In this document: positions 38,940-50,659 of the stretch, in pieces | Position numbering within the stretch: position 1 is the stretch's first letter | Layout of the letters: each line of letters starts with the position of its first letter | Source: Limnoperna fortunei | Lineage: Eukaryota; Mollusca; Bivalvia; Mytilida; Modiolidae | Reading direction: 5' to 3' | DNA length: 64,000 nt | NCBI GenBank assembly: GCA_944474755.1 | Contig: OX104119.1 | Span: 44,975,927 to 45,039,926, forward strand | The notes under the pieces: generated by a model | The model's input: the letters and a program-made list of their open reading frames with translations, nothing else | Databases searched by the model: none | What the model was told of the DNA's origin: nothing | Made by a program: the position numbers and the translations under genes

Positions 38940-39935
38940 TCCACTTATATTCTTTCCAAATTTAAGTTTCTTGAAAGAAGTAAAGAAAGTAATAACTTTA
39001 AATTTATTGAGACGGCAGCTGAATGTAAAGAGGGAGAGGAAAAGCTTAGTTTTGCAATTTATCATTGTAATATATGGATCTCTTATTCAAGAACATTAAA
39101 TTTCGTGATTTATATATTATACACAGTTTGACAGTTTGACATGTTTGAAACCGAAATTATAGACAGTTCTGAACAGTTCTGAACTAAACACTAAAGTGTT
39201 GATTCTAGTTTTCCTATAATGTATCCTGCCTTCTTTGATAGCAGTATTTATGGTATCTAATGGATGATATTTACTTTAAATTACTCCAGAATTTCCTACA
39301 ATAACACGAACTTTGCTGAGAGATAAATTGTGTCATCCCTTAAACCTATGAACACCAAAACGGACAAGAAAAACTACTGCAAATAATTTTACTGTCGCCA
39401 TCAAAGGCGTGTTATTATTTATAAAAGCTTCTAATAATATGTCTTTCTGTAGGTTTTCTGTCAGTCGATCTCGCATTCTTTCAAATTTAAGTTTATTGAA
39501 AGAAGTAAAAAAAGAGTAATAACTTGTAAAGTTATAGAGATAGCAGCTGAATGTAAAGAGGTAGTGTTTTGCAATTTATCATTGCAATATATAAACTCTT
39601 ATTCAGGAATATTAAATTGCATGATTAAATAACATAGTTTACTTAGTTTGAAATAGAAATTATGGATAGTTCCAAAGCACACACTAAAGGCTTGATTTTA
39701 ATTTTCCTATAATGAACTTTACCTTCTTTGAGAGCAATATTTCATTCTTGCTATTTCATTGCGCATATTTATTTTGAATTACTCAAGTATTTTCGTCAAT
39801 AATATAAACTCAAAACTACGAGTACGGAAACGGTCAAGATAAACTACTGTGAAGACATTTTACGGTTGACATCAAAGGCCTGTTATTATGTAAAAAAGCT
39901 TCTAATACAATTTATCTCTGTCTGTTTCTCTGTCT
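38940..39935 (+). repeat. Local tandem duplication, unit about 520 bp
   Basis: The first copy is at about 38945-39470 and the second at about 39475-39930. Shared blocks in order are TTGAAAGAAGTAAA, GCAGCTGAATGTAAAGAG, TTTGCAATTTATCATTG, TTTTCCTATAATG, ATCAAAGGC.TGTTATTAT and AAAAGCTTCTAATA. The ends run into TCTGTCTGT-type low-complexity sequence, which occurs again near 40260. No coding frame is conserved across the two copies. Confidence 0.8.
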
Positions 39936-39939
39936 GTCG

Positions 39940-40515
39940 GTTGGTCTGTATATATATGTATGCATGTATGTACATATGCCTATGTTGCTTCCTGGTATAT
40001 TTATTACTCAATAGATGTAACATGAAAACATTAAGTGTAAGGTAGTTGTATGTGTAGCCGGAGAAAACAGCCCGTATTTAAATTGCATATGGCTATACAA
40101 AAATAATCATATTGAACTCAGTAGTAATAAACCGAAACTTACATATTATATGACAATCGAAAATATACTAAGGATACTAACAGTTCAGTACTTGAATTTT
40201 CTTGAAATTTAAAAAAAACAGAAAGTTCTAAGCTAAATGTTTAAATAGAAGATATGTCTGGTCCGTTTGTTTGTCTCTATGTCTCTCTGGCTATATACCT
40301 GTCTGTTTAATGTGTTGGAATCTTAATAATTAAATGAATGCTAATGAATGTTAAATTGGTTTGTCAATTGTCTCGCTAGTCCTTTATTTGACCTTTAATG
40401 TATACAAACAGACACATCGGATAATTGATGATATTACATATGGTTTATGATTCTTACATTTTCATTGGATTATTTAGTCACGTGGTCCCCCAAAATATTC
40501 TGTGTATATATTCTA
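39940..40515. other. Unassigned sequence with TCTG/TATG low-complexity patches
   Basis: TCTGTCTGTTTCTCTGTCTG near 39925 and a similar TGTCTCTATGTCTCTCTGGC patch near 40275. No gene is recognised. Confidence 0.4.
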
Positions 40516-40518
40516 TTT

Positions 40519-40680
40519 CTAAAGCATATTTAAGGCTTGTTACTATTTTTAAAGCATATTTAAGGCATGTTACTATTTATAAAGCATATTTAAGGCTTGT
40601 TTCTAAAAATAGATCCGGATATGTTACTATTTATAAAGCATATTTAAGGCTTGTTTTTAAAAATAGATCCGGATATACTC
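40519..40680 (+). repeat. Short tandem repeats around AAAGCATATTTAAGGCTTGT
   Basis: The unit occurs at 40521, 40551, 40581 and 40635. The first three are exactly 30 bp apart. The last two are 54 bp apart because each is followed by AAAAATAGATCCGGATAT. The array lies in a 94-codon plus-strand frame, which I read as a by-product of the repeats. Confidence 0.85.
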
Positions 40681-40743
40681 TTCCGACTCATTATTCTAAA
40701 TTTAAATAAATAGAGAAAAATTCATATGTAATATAACAATTAA

Positions 40744-40874
40744 GGACTTTTTACTCTGTCAATACGTAGTTATATGGACCTGTAGAAAAATATTGACCTC
40801 GGACTTCGTCCTCGGTCAATATTTTCCTCTCCTCCACGGTCCATATAACTACGTATTGACCTCGTAAAAAGTCC
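40744..40874. mobile_element. 131-bp near-perfect hairpin, probable MITE or solo inverted-repeat element
   Basis: GGACTTTTTAC at 40744 pairs with GTAAAAAGTCC ending at 40874. TCAATACGTAGTTATATGGAC pairs with its inverse further in, AAAATATTGACC with GGTCAATATTTT, and the centre is GGAC-TTC-GTCC. Only short loops (TCTG/CCTC and a longer unequal one) interrupt pairing. There is no coding capacity. It could be a miniature inverted-repeat transposon or a foldback tip; a target duplication is not obvious. Confidence 0.8.
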
Positions 40875-41018
40875 ATATTTGATAAATATTTGACTTTATT
40901 AACTAAAACTAACAGAAGCAAATTAAATTAAAGAGATTGATCTAAGGTGCTACATCTTTCCAAAAAGGACTAAAACAATCATTTTGAGATTTTAAGTTAT
41001 AGTATTCCAATAAGTTTT

Positions 41019-41042
41019 CCCTCTCTCTCTCTCTCTCTCTCT
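41019..41042. repeat. CT dinucleotide microsatellite
   Basis: Eleven uninterrupted CT units followed by ATTATG. Confidence 0.95.
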
Positions 41043-41097
41043 ATTATGCCCAAGATAGAAGAGCTGGAATATTAATAAATAAATTATAGCTGCTTAC

Positions 41098-41148
41098 CTG
41101 GGAACCATTGCAGAAGGATTCTTATCAGTCTTCTTTAATTTTAATTCA
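41098..41148 (-). CDS. Probable second exon of the TRIM-like gene
   Basis: On the minus strand a 51-nt segment is preceded by a T-run and ACAG and followed by GTAAGC, both good splice signals. Its phase fits the donor proposed for exon 1 (two bases of a codon carried over). It reads in frame as ELKLKKTDKNPSAMVP and leaves two bases over. No further exon was recognised downstream (lower coordinates), so the gene is either truncated or continues in exons too small to see. This rests on splice-signal reading only, without transcript evidence. Confidence 0.5.
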
Positions 41149-41435
41149 CTGTAAAAAAAACACCAGTTATTGTTAATCACGTTTAGTGTTAGATAATTAC
41201 TTAAGACAGATAGAAGATATCAATTAGTTATTCATTGCGTAAGCTATTTATTCAAAATATAACCTTTGTGGTATTGTTATTTTGTCCAATTCGTTTTTTT
41301 ACGATGAGACGAATCTTATTGAATTGATTTACTCAAAAACATTAACATTGCTGTGAAATGCGTAACTATTCATATTAAAGCTTTTTTATATATGGGTTAT
41401 CTTATAATATTGTAAATTTAAGACATTCAATAAAC

Positions 41436-42202
41436 CTCAGAAAATAAGATCCCATGATGGAAATTATCTCGTTCTCGGTTCGGTTTCTAACGTTGTAAAC
41501 CACGGATGGTAAATCGGGAACGGTTAACAAGTTTACTTCGGTAATATCCTTATTGAATGAGTGTAATTTCGCAATCAAGCCTGCATCATCTCGCTGTTTT
41601 TGCAGTTCGAGTCGTCCTGCTTCTAGCTGATCTAATTTTACAAGTACTTTTTTAGTTTCAGAAATTATTTTCGTAAGCTTTTCCTTTTCTGCTGTTGCTT
41701 TTCCTCGTATATCAGCAATAGTTTTCTGGACATGTTGATCTATCATAGCCTTTATTTTCTCGCCCTCATCGGTTACTTCTCTTATTGCGGTTGATACATC
41801 TTTCTCTATTTTACCCAAACCTTTTTCCAATTGTTGAATGTTTTCTTTGACGATTCCATATTTAGATTGAATGTTAGTGTTTGCTTTATCCTTTAAAACG
41901 GTTAACACTTCACTGATTCTAGTCATCTTGTGACCGTTGTGTTTTCCAACAACACATCCAGTACAAACCGAAACATCACAGGTGGTGCACAAGAAAATAA
42001 AATCTTCATCATGATCTTTGCATTTAAATTTTACTTCCGGAATGACATCAGAACCATCCTGAAACTTATGGTGTTTAGTACTGTTTTGCCTTGTGTGTAG
42101 CGATTTACAACTATCACAAAATAACTGCTCGCAATCGAAGCAAAAGCTTGATCCCGGTCCAGAAGCACATATCTCGCATATTTTAAGAGCGGCCTGCGCC
42201 AT
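41436..42202 (-). CDS. TRIM-like protein with two B-box zinc fingers and a coiled coil (exon 1)
   Basis: The start is the ATG at 42202 (MAQAALKICEIC). B-box 1 is at residues 9-45 with C9, C12, C21, C24, C29, C32, H36 and H44/H45. B-box 2 is at residues 61-91 with C61, H64, C72, C75, C80, C83, H88 and H91. A long coiled coil follows from about residue 95 to 225 (for example ENIQQLEKGLGKIEK, REVTDEGEKIKA). There is no RING before the B-boxes and no C-terminal domain in this exon. It resembles the B-box/coiled-coil proteins that are greatly expanded in bivalves, many of which serve as scaffolds or ubiquitin-pathway proteins; no role can be claimed for this one. If unspliced, the frame runs to a stop at 41402 (266 residues). 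A donor-like CTGAG/GTTTAT at 41436 makes splicing to 41148 plausible. All zinc ligands are intact. Confidence 0.85.
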
Positions 42203-43285
42203 GTTTGTTTTTTTTTCAGCTGGTAACTACTTGTGACGAATCATGCGATAATTTTCCGTGTAACGTCACAACGACACTATTGACAGTCTAAACATATTTA
42301 AATTTAGATTAGATAACAATCGATATTAGTTAAATGTACTGGATAAAACGTGGGGTTTCGTATGTCAAGTCAATCAGATTTAAACAACTATACTATAATA
42401 AATTTTGTTATACTTGGACGATCAACAATAGTTAAAGGTACAACATGTTTATTCTGTGTAATAAGTCTTAATCAAATAGTATCTAAAAATAGATATATAA
42501 TATTATATTACTATTAGTACTAGAAACGCATATAAATAAATGAATTTATTCAAGCAAATGGGATGATATAAATTAGATAAATCATGCATTTATATCTATT
42601 CAACAGTAATGTAAAAATACAGACCTGAAAATTATGTCGACAGTTTCATTGTCGTTTCTTAATACTTTCTGTTTATCTTTATCTGATGGTTCCTTCCTAC
42701 AGTCCATGTAACATATACGTTAACAAAACGCACGATGCATGAACGATGAACGATGTACGAACGATTAACGACGATATACGAACGTCCATTATTGAAGGCA
42801 TGCACTGTTAAAGTTTCCTACATTTACACAAAGTTTTTTTGTTTTCAGAGTTATACGGCTGACAAAAATGCTGACAAAGATAAACAATCATGTCCACATG
42901 TTTAACATGCATATGCACCAATCATTTAATTCGTTTACAGTCTAAATTTTAAGCACCAGCGATTCTTGAGCATCAAATTTTTACATATTCCATTAAGTTT
43001 TTACGTTTTTTTTACTAATAATAATAATGGTGCGGTTTTCTAATCATACATGTTAACAAATCCTAACATTTCATAAGCCCATATTGTGCTGAGGGAAAAT
43101 TGATTCAACCTAAATCTTATGTGCATATCAATTATTGTGTACTTTGTAAATTCAAATTTTCATATATTCAACCCTACAAGCATACATTTTATTCACTGAA
43201 TTGACCTAATACAAGAATAAATGCATTATAGAGTTAGTGCATACTGTCATTTAGATCAAAGCTGGTCCTCATTCTGCCGTTTAAG
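42203..43285. other. Upstream region of the TRIM-like gene, no other gene seen
   Basis: This should hold the promoter and any 5' untranslated exon of the minus-strand gene. A short GAACGATGAACGATGTACG repeat-like stretch lies near 42740-42785. No clear TATA box or known element is seen. Confidence 0.4.
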
Positions 43286-43289
43286 CCAT

Positions 43290-44590
43290 CTAGATGGTGC
43301 ATGACGTAATTTTTAAATACCATATGTAGACATCTACTACATCTAAAAAGAAAGTCAACACTTAGAATATATTTAATTGGTGCTATTTGGACTTTTTCAG
43401 TAGTTTGATGATTTGTTTTAATGCTTCATTAGAATAGAGATTCCATACCTCAATATTTATTTCTTAAATACCATAAGTACTATACCATGCACACCCTCAC
43501 GAGTCATTTACCAAGAGTAAAACACTATAACCCATGATATATTTTCTATATACCATGAGTACAACCTAATTACCGCATGAATTTTTTTTTAAATACCATG
43601 ATTATAACAACACACCCCAAGAGTTACACGTATTTCTTAAACACCACCAGGTCACCATACCCCAATCAGTTATTTCTTGTATCAAATGAGTACAACACTA
43701 TTCCCCATGAGTTATTTCTTATATACTGCGAGTACAACACCACACCCCTATGAGTTATTTCTTTAATAACCATGAGTACAAACCATATCCTCAAGAGTTA
43801 TTTCAATACAACTATGAGTACAACACAAAAATCTTATGTGTACATATGTACAACACCATACCCCAATGAGATTTGTTTTCTTAACACCATTTCAACACCA
43901 TGGATCCAGAGTATTCACGAGTACATCACAATACCGCCGTGAGTTATCTCTTACATATCATGTGTACAACACCATATCCCTATGCGTTTTTTCTTAAATA
44001 CCATTTCAACACCATAGTCACATGAGTCAGCGTGTACATAAGTACAACACAATATCTCCATGAGCTATTCCCTAAATACGGTTAGCACAACGCTATATCA
44101 TGAGTAATCTATAATATACCATAGTACAACACCATAGCCTCAAGAGTTATCTCTTAAATATCGTACCGCCATGACGTAAGTCTTTAATACCAGGAGTACA
44201 ACACCATAACCCCATGGGTAATTTCTTAAAAACCATGAATACCACACCAAAACCTTATGAGTTACAGGTACAACTTCATACCGGGTACGCCATATATCTT
44301 AAATGTCATGAATACAACACCGTTCCCCATGAGTCATTTATTATAACCCATGAGTACCATAACCCCCATGTTAACGTGTACATGAGTACAAAACTATACT
44401 CCCTATGAGTTTTTTCATAAGCACCATGAGTAGAACGCCATACCTCAATGAGTGTTTCTCTTAAGTGCCATTTGTACAATAATTAACTCCAGTGAGGTCT
44501 TTTTTACGTACCATATGTTAACAACAAAGAGTCAACACTTTACATAAATTATATTTAAATTGTACTATTTAGACCTTGTTAACACGATAC
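43290..44590. repeat. Degenerate tandem field with CCATGAGTACAACACC units
   Basis: Many imperfect units of about 50-60 bp built from ACCATGAGTACAACACCATA, then CCCCATGAGTTATTTCTTAA. A longer block with ACCATATGTAGACATC and GTCAACACTT, then ATATTTAATTGGTGCTATTT, occurs near 43318, 44510 and 45200, so a higher-order unit is also present. The units are too diverged for an exact count. Confidence 0.8.
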
Positions 44591-45125
44591 CTTTATAAGT
44601 TATTTCCTTCTGCAGCGAGTATACTGATTTTTACAAAGGTCACCAATTTTCGGATAAAATTATAGACCAAGGTTACAAGAAAATAAAACTACTGGTCTTG
44701 CCTTTAAAAAGTTTTACTACATACCCCTTCCTTGTCGAAAAGTATTCTATCTCGTTTGACAATATGGTTGCAGATATTTTTCCCACTTTTTAAATTTAGT
44801 GCACAGTGATAGTGCTACGATGATTGTTGGATACACTTATTACTGACTAGTGGTATGAGATGCCCATCCATTTTAATCAACAAACCAACTCACATACTAC
44901 AGTAATGGACGAGAGAGGTTTGGCATACCATAAAACCTGGTTTAACCCACCCTTTCTTTTAAAATGCCTGTACCAAGCCAGGACCTTTGCAGTAGTGACT
45001 CTATATATTTGGTTGTTGGTTCTGGAGTTTGGCGGTATCTCGGACTTTGATTTGTGTATTGTCTTTTTGACAGTTTCTTCGGTGTTCGGTATTTGTTATT
45101 ACGTTCAGTCACGAAATACTTTAAG
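44591..45125 (+). repeat. Insertion in the repeat field, decayed dispersed repeat
   Basis: The field is interrupted by about 530 bases unlike it. AAAACCTGGTTTAACCCACC near 44931 and TGCCTGTACCAAGCCAGGAC near 44964, followed by TTTTGACAGTTTCTTCGGTG, look like the 3' part of a repeat I have seen widely in mussel sequence. The open frames of 87-92 codons here match no known protein. Confidence 0.45.
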
Positions 45126-45345
45126 TACAAAGCCATAACTCTATGCGATAGCGTGTACATGAGTACAACATCATACCCCCAATGAGTTCTTTTCTTAAGT
45201 ACCATATGTAGACATCAAAAAAGAAAACTCTTCGCATATTTAATAAGTGTTATTTAGAGAACTTGTTAAGTAACTCAGGGATATTCTTTAGCATTTCATT
45301 AGAATGGAGATAATTTATTCAATATATTAGCTACGTAAATCTATT
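45126..45345. repeat. Remainder of the CCATGAGTACAACACC field
   Basis: GTACATGAGTACAACATCAT near 45152 and the longer block (TACCATATGTAGACATC) near 45200 continue the field seen at 43290-44590. Confidence 0.7.
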
Positions 45346-46000
45346 GATATTTAAAAAAAATGTTTTTCTGGTAACGAATAAATCAATAAACACATTGGTG
45401 TGTAAAAGACTAAAAAAACGACGACTTCTTTTCTCATACAGCGTGTTAACCGCGTTAGGAGTCTTCGGTGGTCAAGTAGTTAAGTGAATTTAATGTATTC
45501 AGCATTAAATTCCTTTATCGAAGGAAGACTGACTAGTATAGTTGTTGGCTGTTGTTGCTTTCGCTCTAGTATTCCTTAAACACATGATTGGTGATTGGTT
45601 AAACCTGTCTTAAAATAGAAAAACCAAATCGAGGTTCGGTCTTTTTGAAAATCGTCTGCAAGGAGGTGACAGGAAAAATGTCGGTTTGGCAATCTAAATT
45701 TTTTAATCCTTATTAATCTTCCATTCAACAACACTTCTTTGGAATAAAAATTTGTTTAATTATCTTCCAAACCCAGAAATCTCGAAAAATGTTATTTGGT
45801 TTCAGGATGGTTTAACAATTTCTTTAATTTTATCACATCTGGGATGCGAAGCATCCACGGGAAGCATCGTGGAGCTCCCGACATTTTATCAATATCTTGT
45901 AATTCTATTTTCATATTTCCCCTAAACAATAATAATAATAATGTTATGTTATGGACATATTAATACGAGTAAAGCATTTCTATTTAAATAAAAATAGGAA
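45346..46000. other. Unassigned sequence with small hairpins
   Basis: GGATGCGAAGCATCC and CGGGAAGCATCGTGGAGCTCCCG (written here only as neighbours near 45841-45880) form short hairpins. GGTGGTCAAGTAGTTAAG near 45467 resembles a tRNA A-box, but no B-box follows at a fitting distance. No gene is seen. Confidence 0.4.
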
Positions 46001-46019
46001 TAAAGCCCTGCTTCCCTCC

Positions 46020-49000
46020 TATCACGGTCACAGCTTTTTTTGACAGTAAACCAATTGATAAAAGTGGTAAACTTCTTGAATACGTGTCAAGAATCTGGAT
46101 TAAAAATACTAAATGGTAGAACAATTGGAGATTTATTAGGAAAATACACTTTTGTGTTACATGTAATGGATGTAGTGTTGTGGACTATATTATTGTTTCT
46201 AATGATATATTTTTGCTGATTCTACGGTACATGATTTCACTTCTTTATGAAACCATTGTATGTTAGTTGTTCATTGTTAACAAATTTTCATGTAAAGAGC
46301 AGCTTTCAAAATTCATTGGAACCACTTCCATGTAAATTTATATCGACAAAGAATCGGTCTAACTGTATTCCCAGAATATAAATAGCATTGAAAGTAAACA
46401 AAAACTTGATACATTTATGTCAACTAAATTTAATGACATTAATTTGTCTACTGATTCCTTAACCACAATTTTACAAGAAAATGCAAAAAAAAAAAAAAAT
46501 CAGCTAAAATTGTTAAACCCCCTAGCAACATTAAAAAAAATAAAAAAATAAATAAATAAAAAAAAATAAAAAAAAAAAAATAATAAAATATAATAAAACT
46601 AGACACTGGTTCTCAGATTCATGTAAAGATCTCGGGAACACAGAAAAAATTATGAAAAACTTGTAAATAAATTTCCCGGAAAAGATTAATATAGGAAAAA
46701 TTCTATTCATTTAGATCAAAATACAGACATCTTTGCAAATTTGAAGAAAAGTCATATAAAAACAAAATTTGTTCAGAATTAAGTAACAACTGTGCTAAGA
46801 TCCATATGTATTTTGGTACATGATAAATAAACTTGAAAGGGAATCAGCTGGTCAAATTGAAGACACTGATATTCCAAAGGAAGAATTCATATCATTTTAC
46901 AAAAAACTAAATAAAGCTGACACTACATATAGTAATAAACAACAAAATATCACTCGGGAATTTGAGACCTTAAAATCAAATATTAACTTCTCAGTCTCAG
47001 GTGAGTCGAACAATGAAATCACCTGTGAGGAGATGATAAAAGCAATTAAATTACTTAAAAATGGTAAAAGTGCATCATCAGACCTCATCTCTAATGAAAT
47101 GCTGAAGAATAGTACCACAGCATTAATTAAACCACTCGGTAAACTTTTTAAATTTTTTCACATGGTATCTTCCCTAAATCTTGGAATGAAAACTATTTAG
47201 TTTTATTACATAAAAAAGGTAATAGATTTGACCCTAATAATTATATGGGAATATCTACCAGCTCAAACTTTGGAAAATTATTTAATAAGATTATATACAA
47301 TCGACTTTTTGAATTTATGAATAATCACTTTCTAATAAGTAAGAACCAAATAGGATTTAAAGAGAAGTGCAGGACTTCTGATCACATTTTTACTCTAAAA
47401 ACTATTACAGATAACTATAAAATGAAAAATCAAAGTGTTTGCAGCCTTCACTGACCTAAGAAAAGCCTTTGACACAGTGTGGAGAATCGGGTTTTATTTA
47501 TAAACTGCAAAAACATAACACTCCTAATGAAATATTTAAAATTATATACTCCATGTATACTGACACTATGTAAAATTAGATTTTCAAATGATCCAAGTGA
47601 GCCATTTATATCTGAAAGAGGTGTTAAACAAGGTGATGTTTGGAGTCCTCTTCTCCTTAACTTTTTTATAGATGATATAACAAAAAAACTGGAAAACAAC
47701 ATATATTACCCAGTGGTCTTGGGTGGTATTAGAGTAAGCATTCTTCTTTATGCTGATGATATTGTACTAATATCTCAGAGTAAGGAAGGGTTGCAAAACT
47801 GTCTCATTGCCATGCAGGAATACTGTTCAATATGGCATTTACATGTAAATACTGATAAATCCAAAGTAGTAGTATTTAATTCGAATGGTAAAACCTTTTT
47901 AAACCAATTAAAATATAAAATTTTATATATCTAGAAACAGTATCTCAGTACTGTTATCTAGGCATTTTAATAAAATGTAATGGCAACTTTAATCTAGCTA
48001 TTAACACATTGATGGAAAAAGCCAAAGAGCATATTTTGAAAATTAAAAAGCTAATTGGATTAAATAACCCTTGCAATTATTAGAAAAACTCTTTGATACA
48101 CTAATTTTACCCATTATCAGATACTGCAGTTAAATATGGGGTATTTTCTCCAACTTTAAAGATACTGAACCATTTGAAAAATTATATCTTAATTTATAAA
48201 AGAAATTCTAGGTGTACATTGTAAAGCTACTAATGATGCATGTCGAGCTGAACTATGTCGACTTCCCTTAAAAAAGTAAAATTCTGTACTCAAGCATCAA
48301 ATATCTAGAATATATTATTGACTCGGAAAATTCTTTAGTAAAAACTAATTTTGAAAATTCTGTTCACTCAACCAATTGGTTTATCAAACTGAAAACAGCA
48401 TTAAATAATTTAGGTTTTTCATGATTTAAGCTCACTTAAACAATACTTAAATCAAATAAAAATTAGATTAAATGATCAAAATCTCCAAAATCAAAATACA
48501 CTTATAGACACATCTCCAAAACTAGAATTTTTTCAAAATTTTTGTTTTTAAATGGGATGCAGACCTCGCTATTTAGATATCTTAAAGAAAGCTAAAGACA
48601 GGGCTGCTCTTTGTAAAATCGTTTCAGTGCTCATAATCTAATGATAGGAAAGGGAAGATACCAAAAACTAAATAGAAAAGATGGAAACTGTCTAGTTTGC
48701 AATGCAGGAGAAATTGAAAATGAAGAACACTTTCTGTTGCATTGCAAACATTATAAGCTGATAAGAAGTACATTTCTTAAGAAAATCAAAAGTTTAATCC
48801 CAAATCTTTTAAAAAATCCCTATTATGCTTTTTGTTGAATAGCAAATCTGAATTTTGTCTAAAAATTACTGCTACATTTATTTTAGAATGCTTTGAATTA
48901 AGAAGAAGTTGTATCATATAAAACGTAATTTTAATTGGTTATATCATCTGTATACTATATAATATAATATAATATAATAATAAATTCAATTAATGTAAAG

Positions 49001-49110
49001 AATTGTATTACATTTGTATAACACACTTTGTATTGATCCTTTAAATTGTTGTGCCTTAACATGTACTGTACCATGAGTTTGTGCTAGTAAATATTTGTAT
49101 TCGTATTTGT
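46020..49110 (+). pseudogene. Non-LTR retrotransposon (LINE) with endonuclease remnant and reverse transcriptase, inactive
   Basis: A 5'-truncated LINE. The end of the APE-type endonuclease is readable near 46080-46210 (LKILNGRTIGDLLGKYT, then VVDYIIVSNDI in another frame). Then comes a linker with an A-rich insertion. Reverse transcriptase pieces follow: ITCEEMIKAIKLLKNGKSAS (about 47010), FGKLFNKIIYNRLFEFMNN with QIGF, RGVKQGDVWSPLLLNFFIDD (about 47620) and the catalytic LLYADDIVLIS with TATGCTGATGAT at 47749-47760. Next come a thumb-like YLGILIKCNG and a C-terminal CLVCNAGEIENEEHFLLHC motif (about 48690). Stops and frameshifts occur between the pieces. The 3' end seems to lie near 49110, with a TTTGTATTCGTATTTGTATT tail. 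The clade looks like the Jockey/CR1 side of the LINEs, but this was not tested. Confidence 0.9.
46484..46600. repeat. A-rich low-complexity tract inside the LINE
   Basis: Runs of A with scattered T, including a 15-A run ending near 46499, and AAATAAATAAATAAA near 46545. It lies between the endonuclease and reverse-transcriptase parts, so it is a later expansion and not the element's tail. Confidence 0.85.
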
Positions 49111-49960
49111 ATTTTGTCCACATTTTCTTTTAACATATATTATTGTTCTGTATTCACAGGAATGAATACACCTTCATTTTCTGCAACCATGTATGTTAAT
49201 AAAGGCACCAGTCATACCGGACCCACCTTAACTAAGACTGGTTACAAAATTTATGGAACTACCGGCATCAGTTTCATTTTACATTTCTTTTATGGTAACC
49301 GTTGTTTTTGCAACAATTTATGATATGGCCAGTTAAAATAAATGAATTACATGTATCTCCGGCAATTTTTATTATCAAAATAATTTAACATCTTATTTCT
49401 TGGCACACGCCAGCTGGTCGTCCATAGTTCTGCGTTTTAGAGGCCCAGACTTGATCCAACACGCAGTGGGCACCGGACTACCTGTTTAATTCAAAGACTA
49501 ATTTCACATTGGTATGGCAACTCATTCCTCCATGGAAATAATTGTCAACTGAAGATATAAAATCTCTTGGAATGCAGAAATCCAATGTTTTTTCAAAAAT
49601 TATATTAGAATCCCTTCATGTAACTAAATTTTAACTGTTTACACATAATTTACACTTTATATCTTTATAAACGTTTGTTGCTTTTAATTCTAGTATATAC
49701 ATGCATATTAGCAAAACACTACAGATTCCGAATGCTATACAAGTATGGCAGGTCAAACATCTTGTAATATATTTTGCTAAATCGTTAATGAAATTGGTAC
49801 TTCGCTTCTTTTTTCTCGAATATTTTCAGGTATTGGGTCAGCTTGGAGCTTGTGAATTGAGGAGCCTTGCAAGGAAACACAAGTTCTGCCTTGTTTGCTT
49901 CAGTTGGTTTGCTTATACATCATAAGGAATGCATTAACGCAATGGTTATATTGGAACCTT
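49111..49960. other. Unassigned sequence
   Basis: Short open frames of 74-104 codons on the plus strand show no recognisable domain and partly lie in the duplication that follows. I see no RNA gene. Confidence 0.4.
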
Positions 49961-49961
49961 T

Positions 49962-50405
49962 ATTAAATTGGAAGACCCTCCAAAAATTTATTATGATAAA
50001 TATTGGGCGGAAAGATCTTGGTAATGTATTGGTTAGAATGCAATTCTGGATGTTATTATTCTCTGGTCGCTGGAAATTTTTAAATAATTTGACAAATCGT
50101 GTTCGTGTTATTGACCAAAAAATGTTACATAAACAAATATTTAGACAAATCTACATGCTGCAATTATTTAGATTACTATGACATATACATACTAAAAATT
50201 CGTATTAAATTGGAAGACCCTCCAAAAATTTATTATGATAAATATTGGGCGGAATGATCTTGGTAATGTATTGGTTAGAATGCAATTCTGTATGTTATTA
50301 TGCTCTGGTCGCTGGAAATTTTTACATAAACAAATATTTAGACAAATCTACATGCTGCAATTATTTAGTTTACTATGACATATGCATACTAAAAATTCCT
50401 AATTG
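49962..50405 (+). repeat. Tandem direct duplication, period 242 bp
   Basis: ATTAAATTGGAAGACCCTCC occurs at 49962 and 50204. The following sequence (TATTGGGCGGAA, then TCTTGGTAATGTATTGG, CTCTGGTCGCTGGAAATTT, TTTAGACAAATCTACATGC) is almost identical in both. The second copy lacks about 45 bases that contain CAAATCGTGTTCGTGTTATT. The high similarity marks a recent event. Confidence 0.9.
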
Positions 50406-50454
50406 TATATCTGTTTTGCAAATATTTAGTTAAATTTATATACTAGAGAAAGTT

Positions 50455-50575
50455 TTCCCACCGTAGGTCGGGATGCTCTCCGGCTTTCTCCCCCAATAAA
50501 AAACTGAACGCCATGATATAGTTGAAAAATTGCTGTAAGTGGCGTTCAACAACATTCAAACCAACAACATAAGTA
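50455..50575 (+). mobile_element. SINE body fragment
   Basis: CCGTAGGTCGGGATGCTCTC, then CCCCCAATAAAAAACTGAAC, GCCATGATATAGTTGAAAAA and GTGGCGTTCAACAACATTCA. This is the inverse orientation of the SINE at 28527-28782, lacking the head. Confidence 0.7.
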
Positions 50576-50659
50576 TACTAGAAGTTCTGAATTTGTATAT
50601 ACATTCAAGCACAGACATTCATGTGCTATTTCAATTTGCTATTCACATAATTTATATTG

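Noticed and set aside
45460..45560. tRNA gene or SINE head at GGTGGTCAAGTAGTTAAG
   Set aside because: Only an A-box-like match. There is no B-box at a suitable distance and no cloverleaf.
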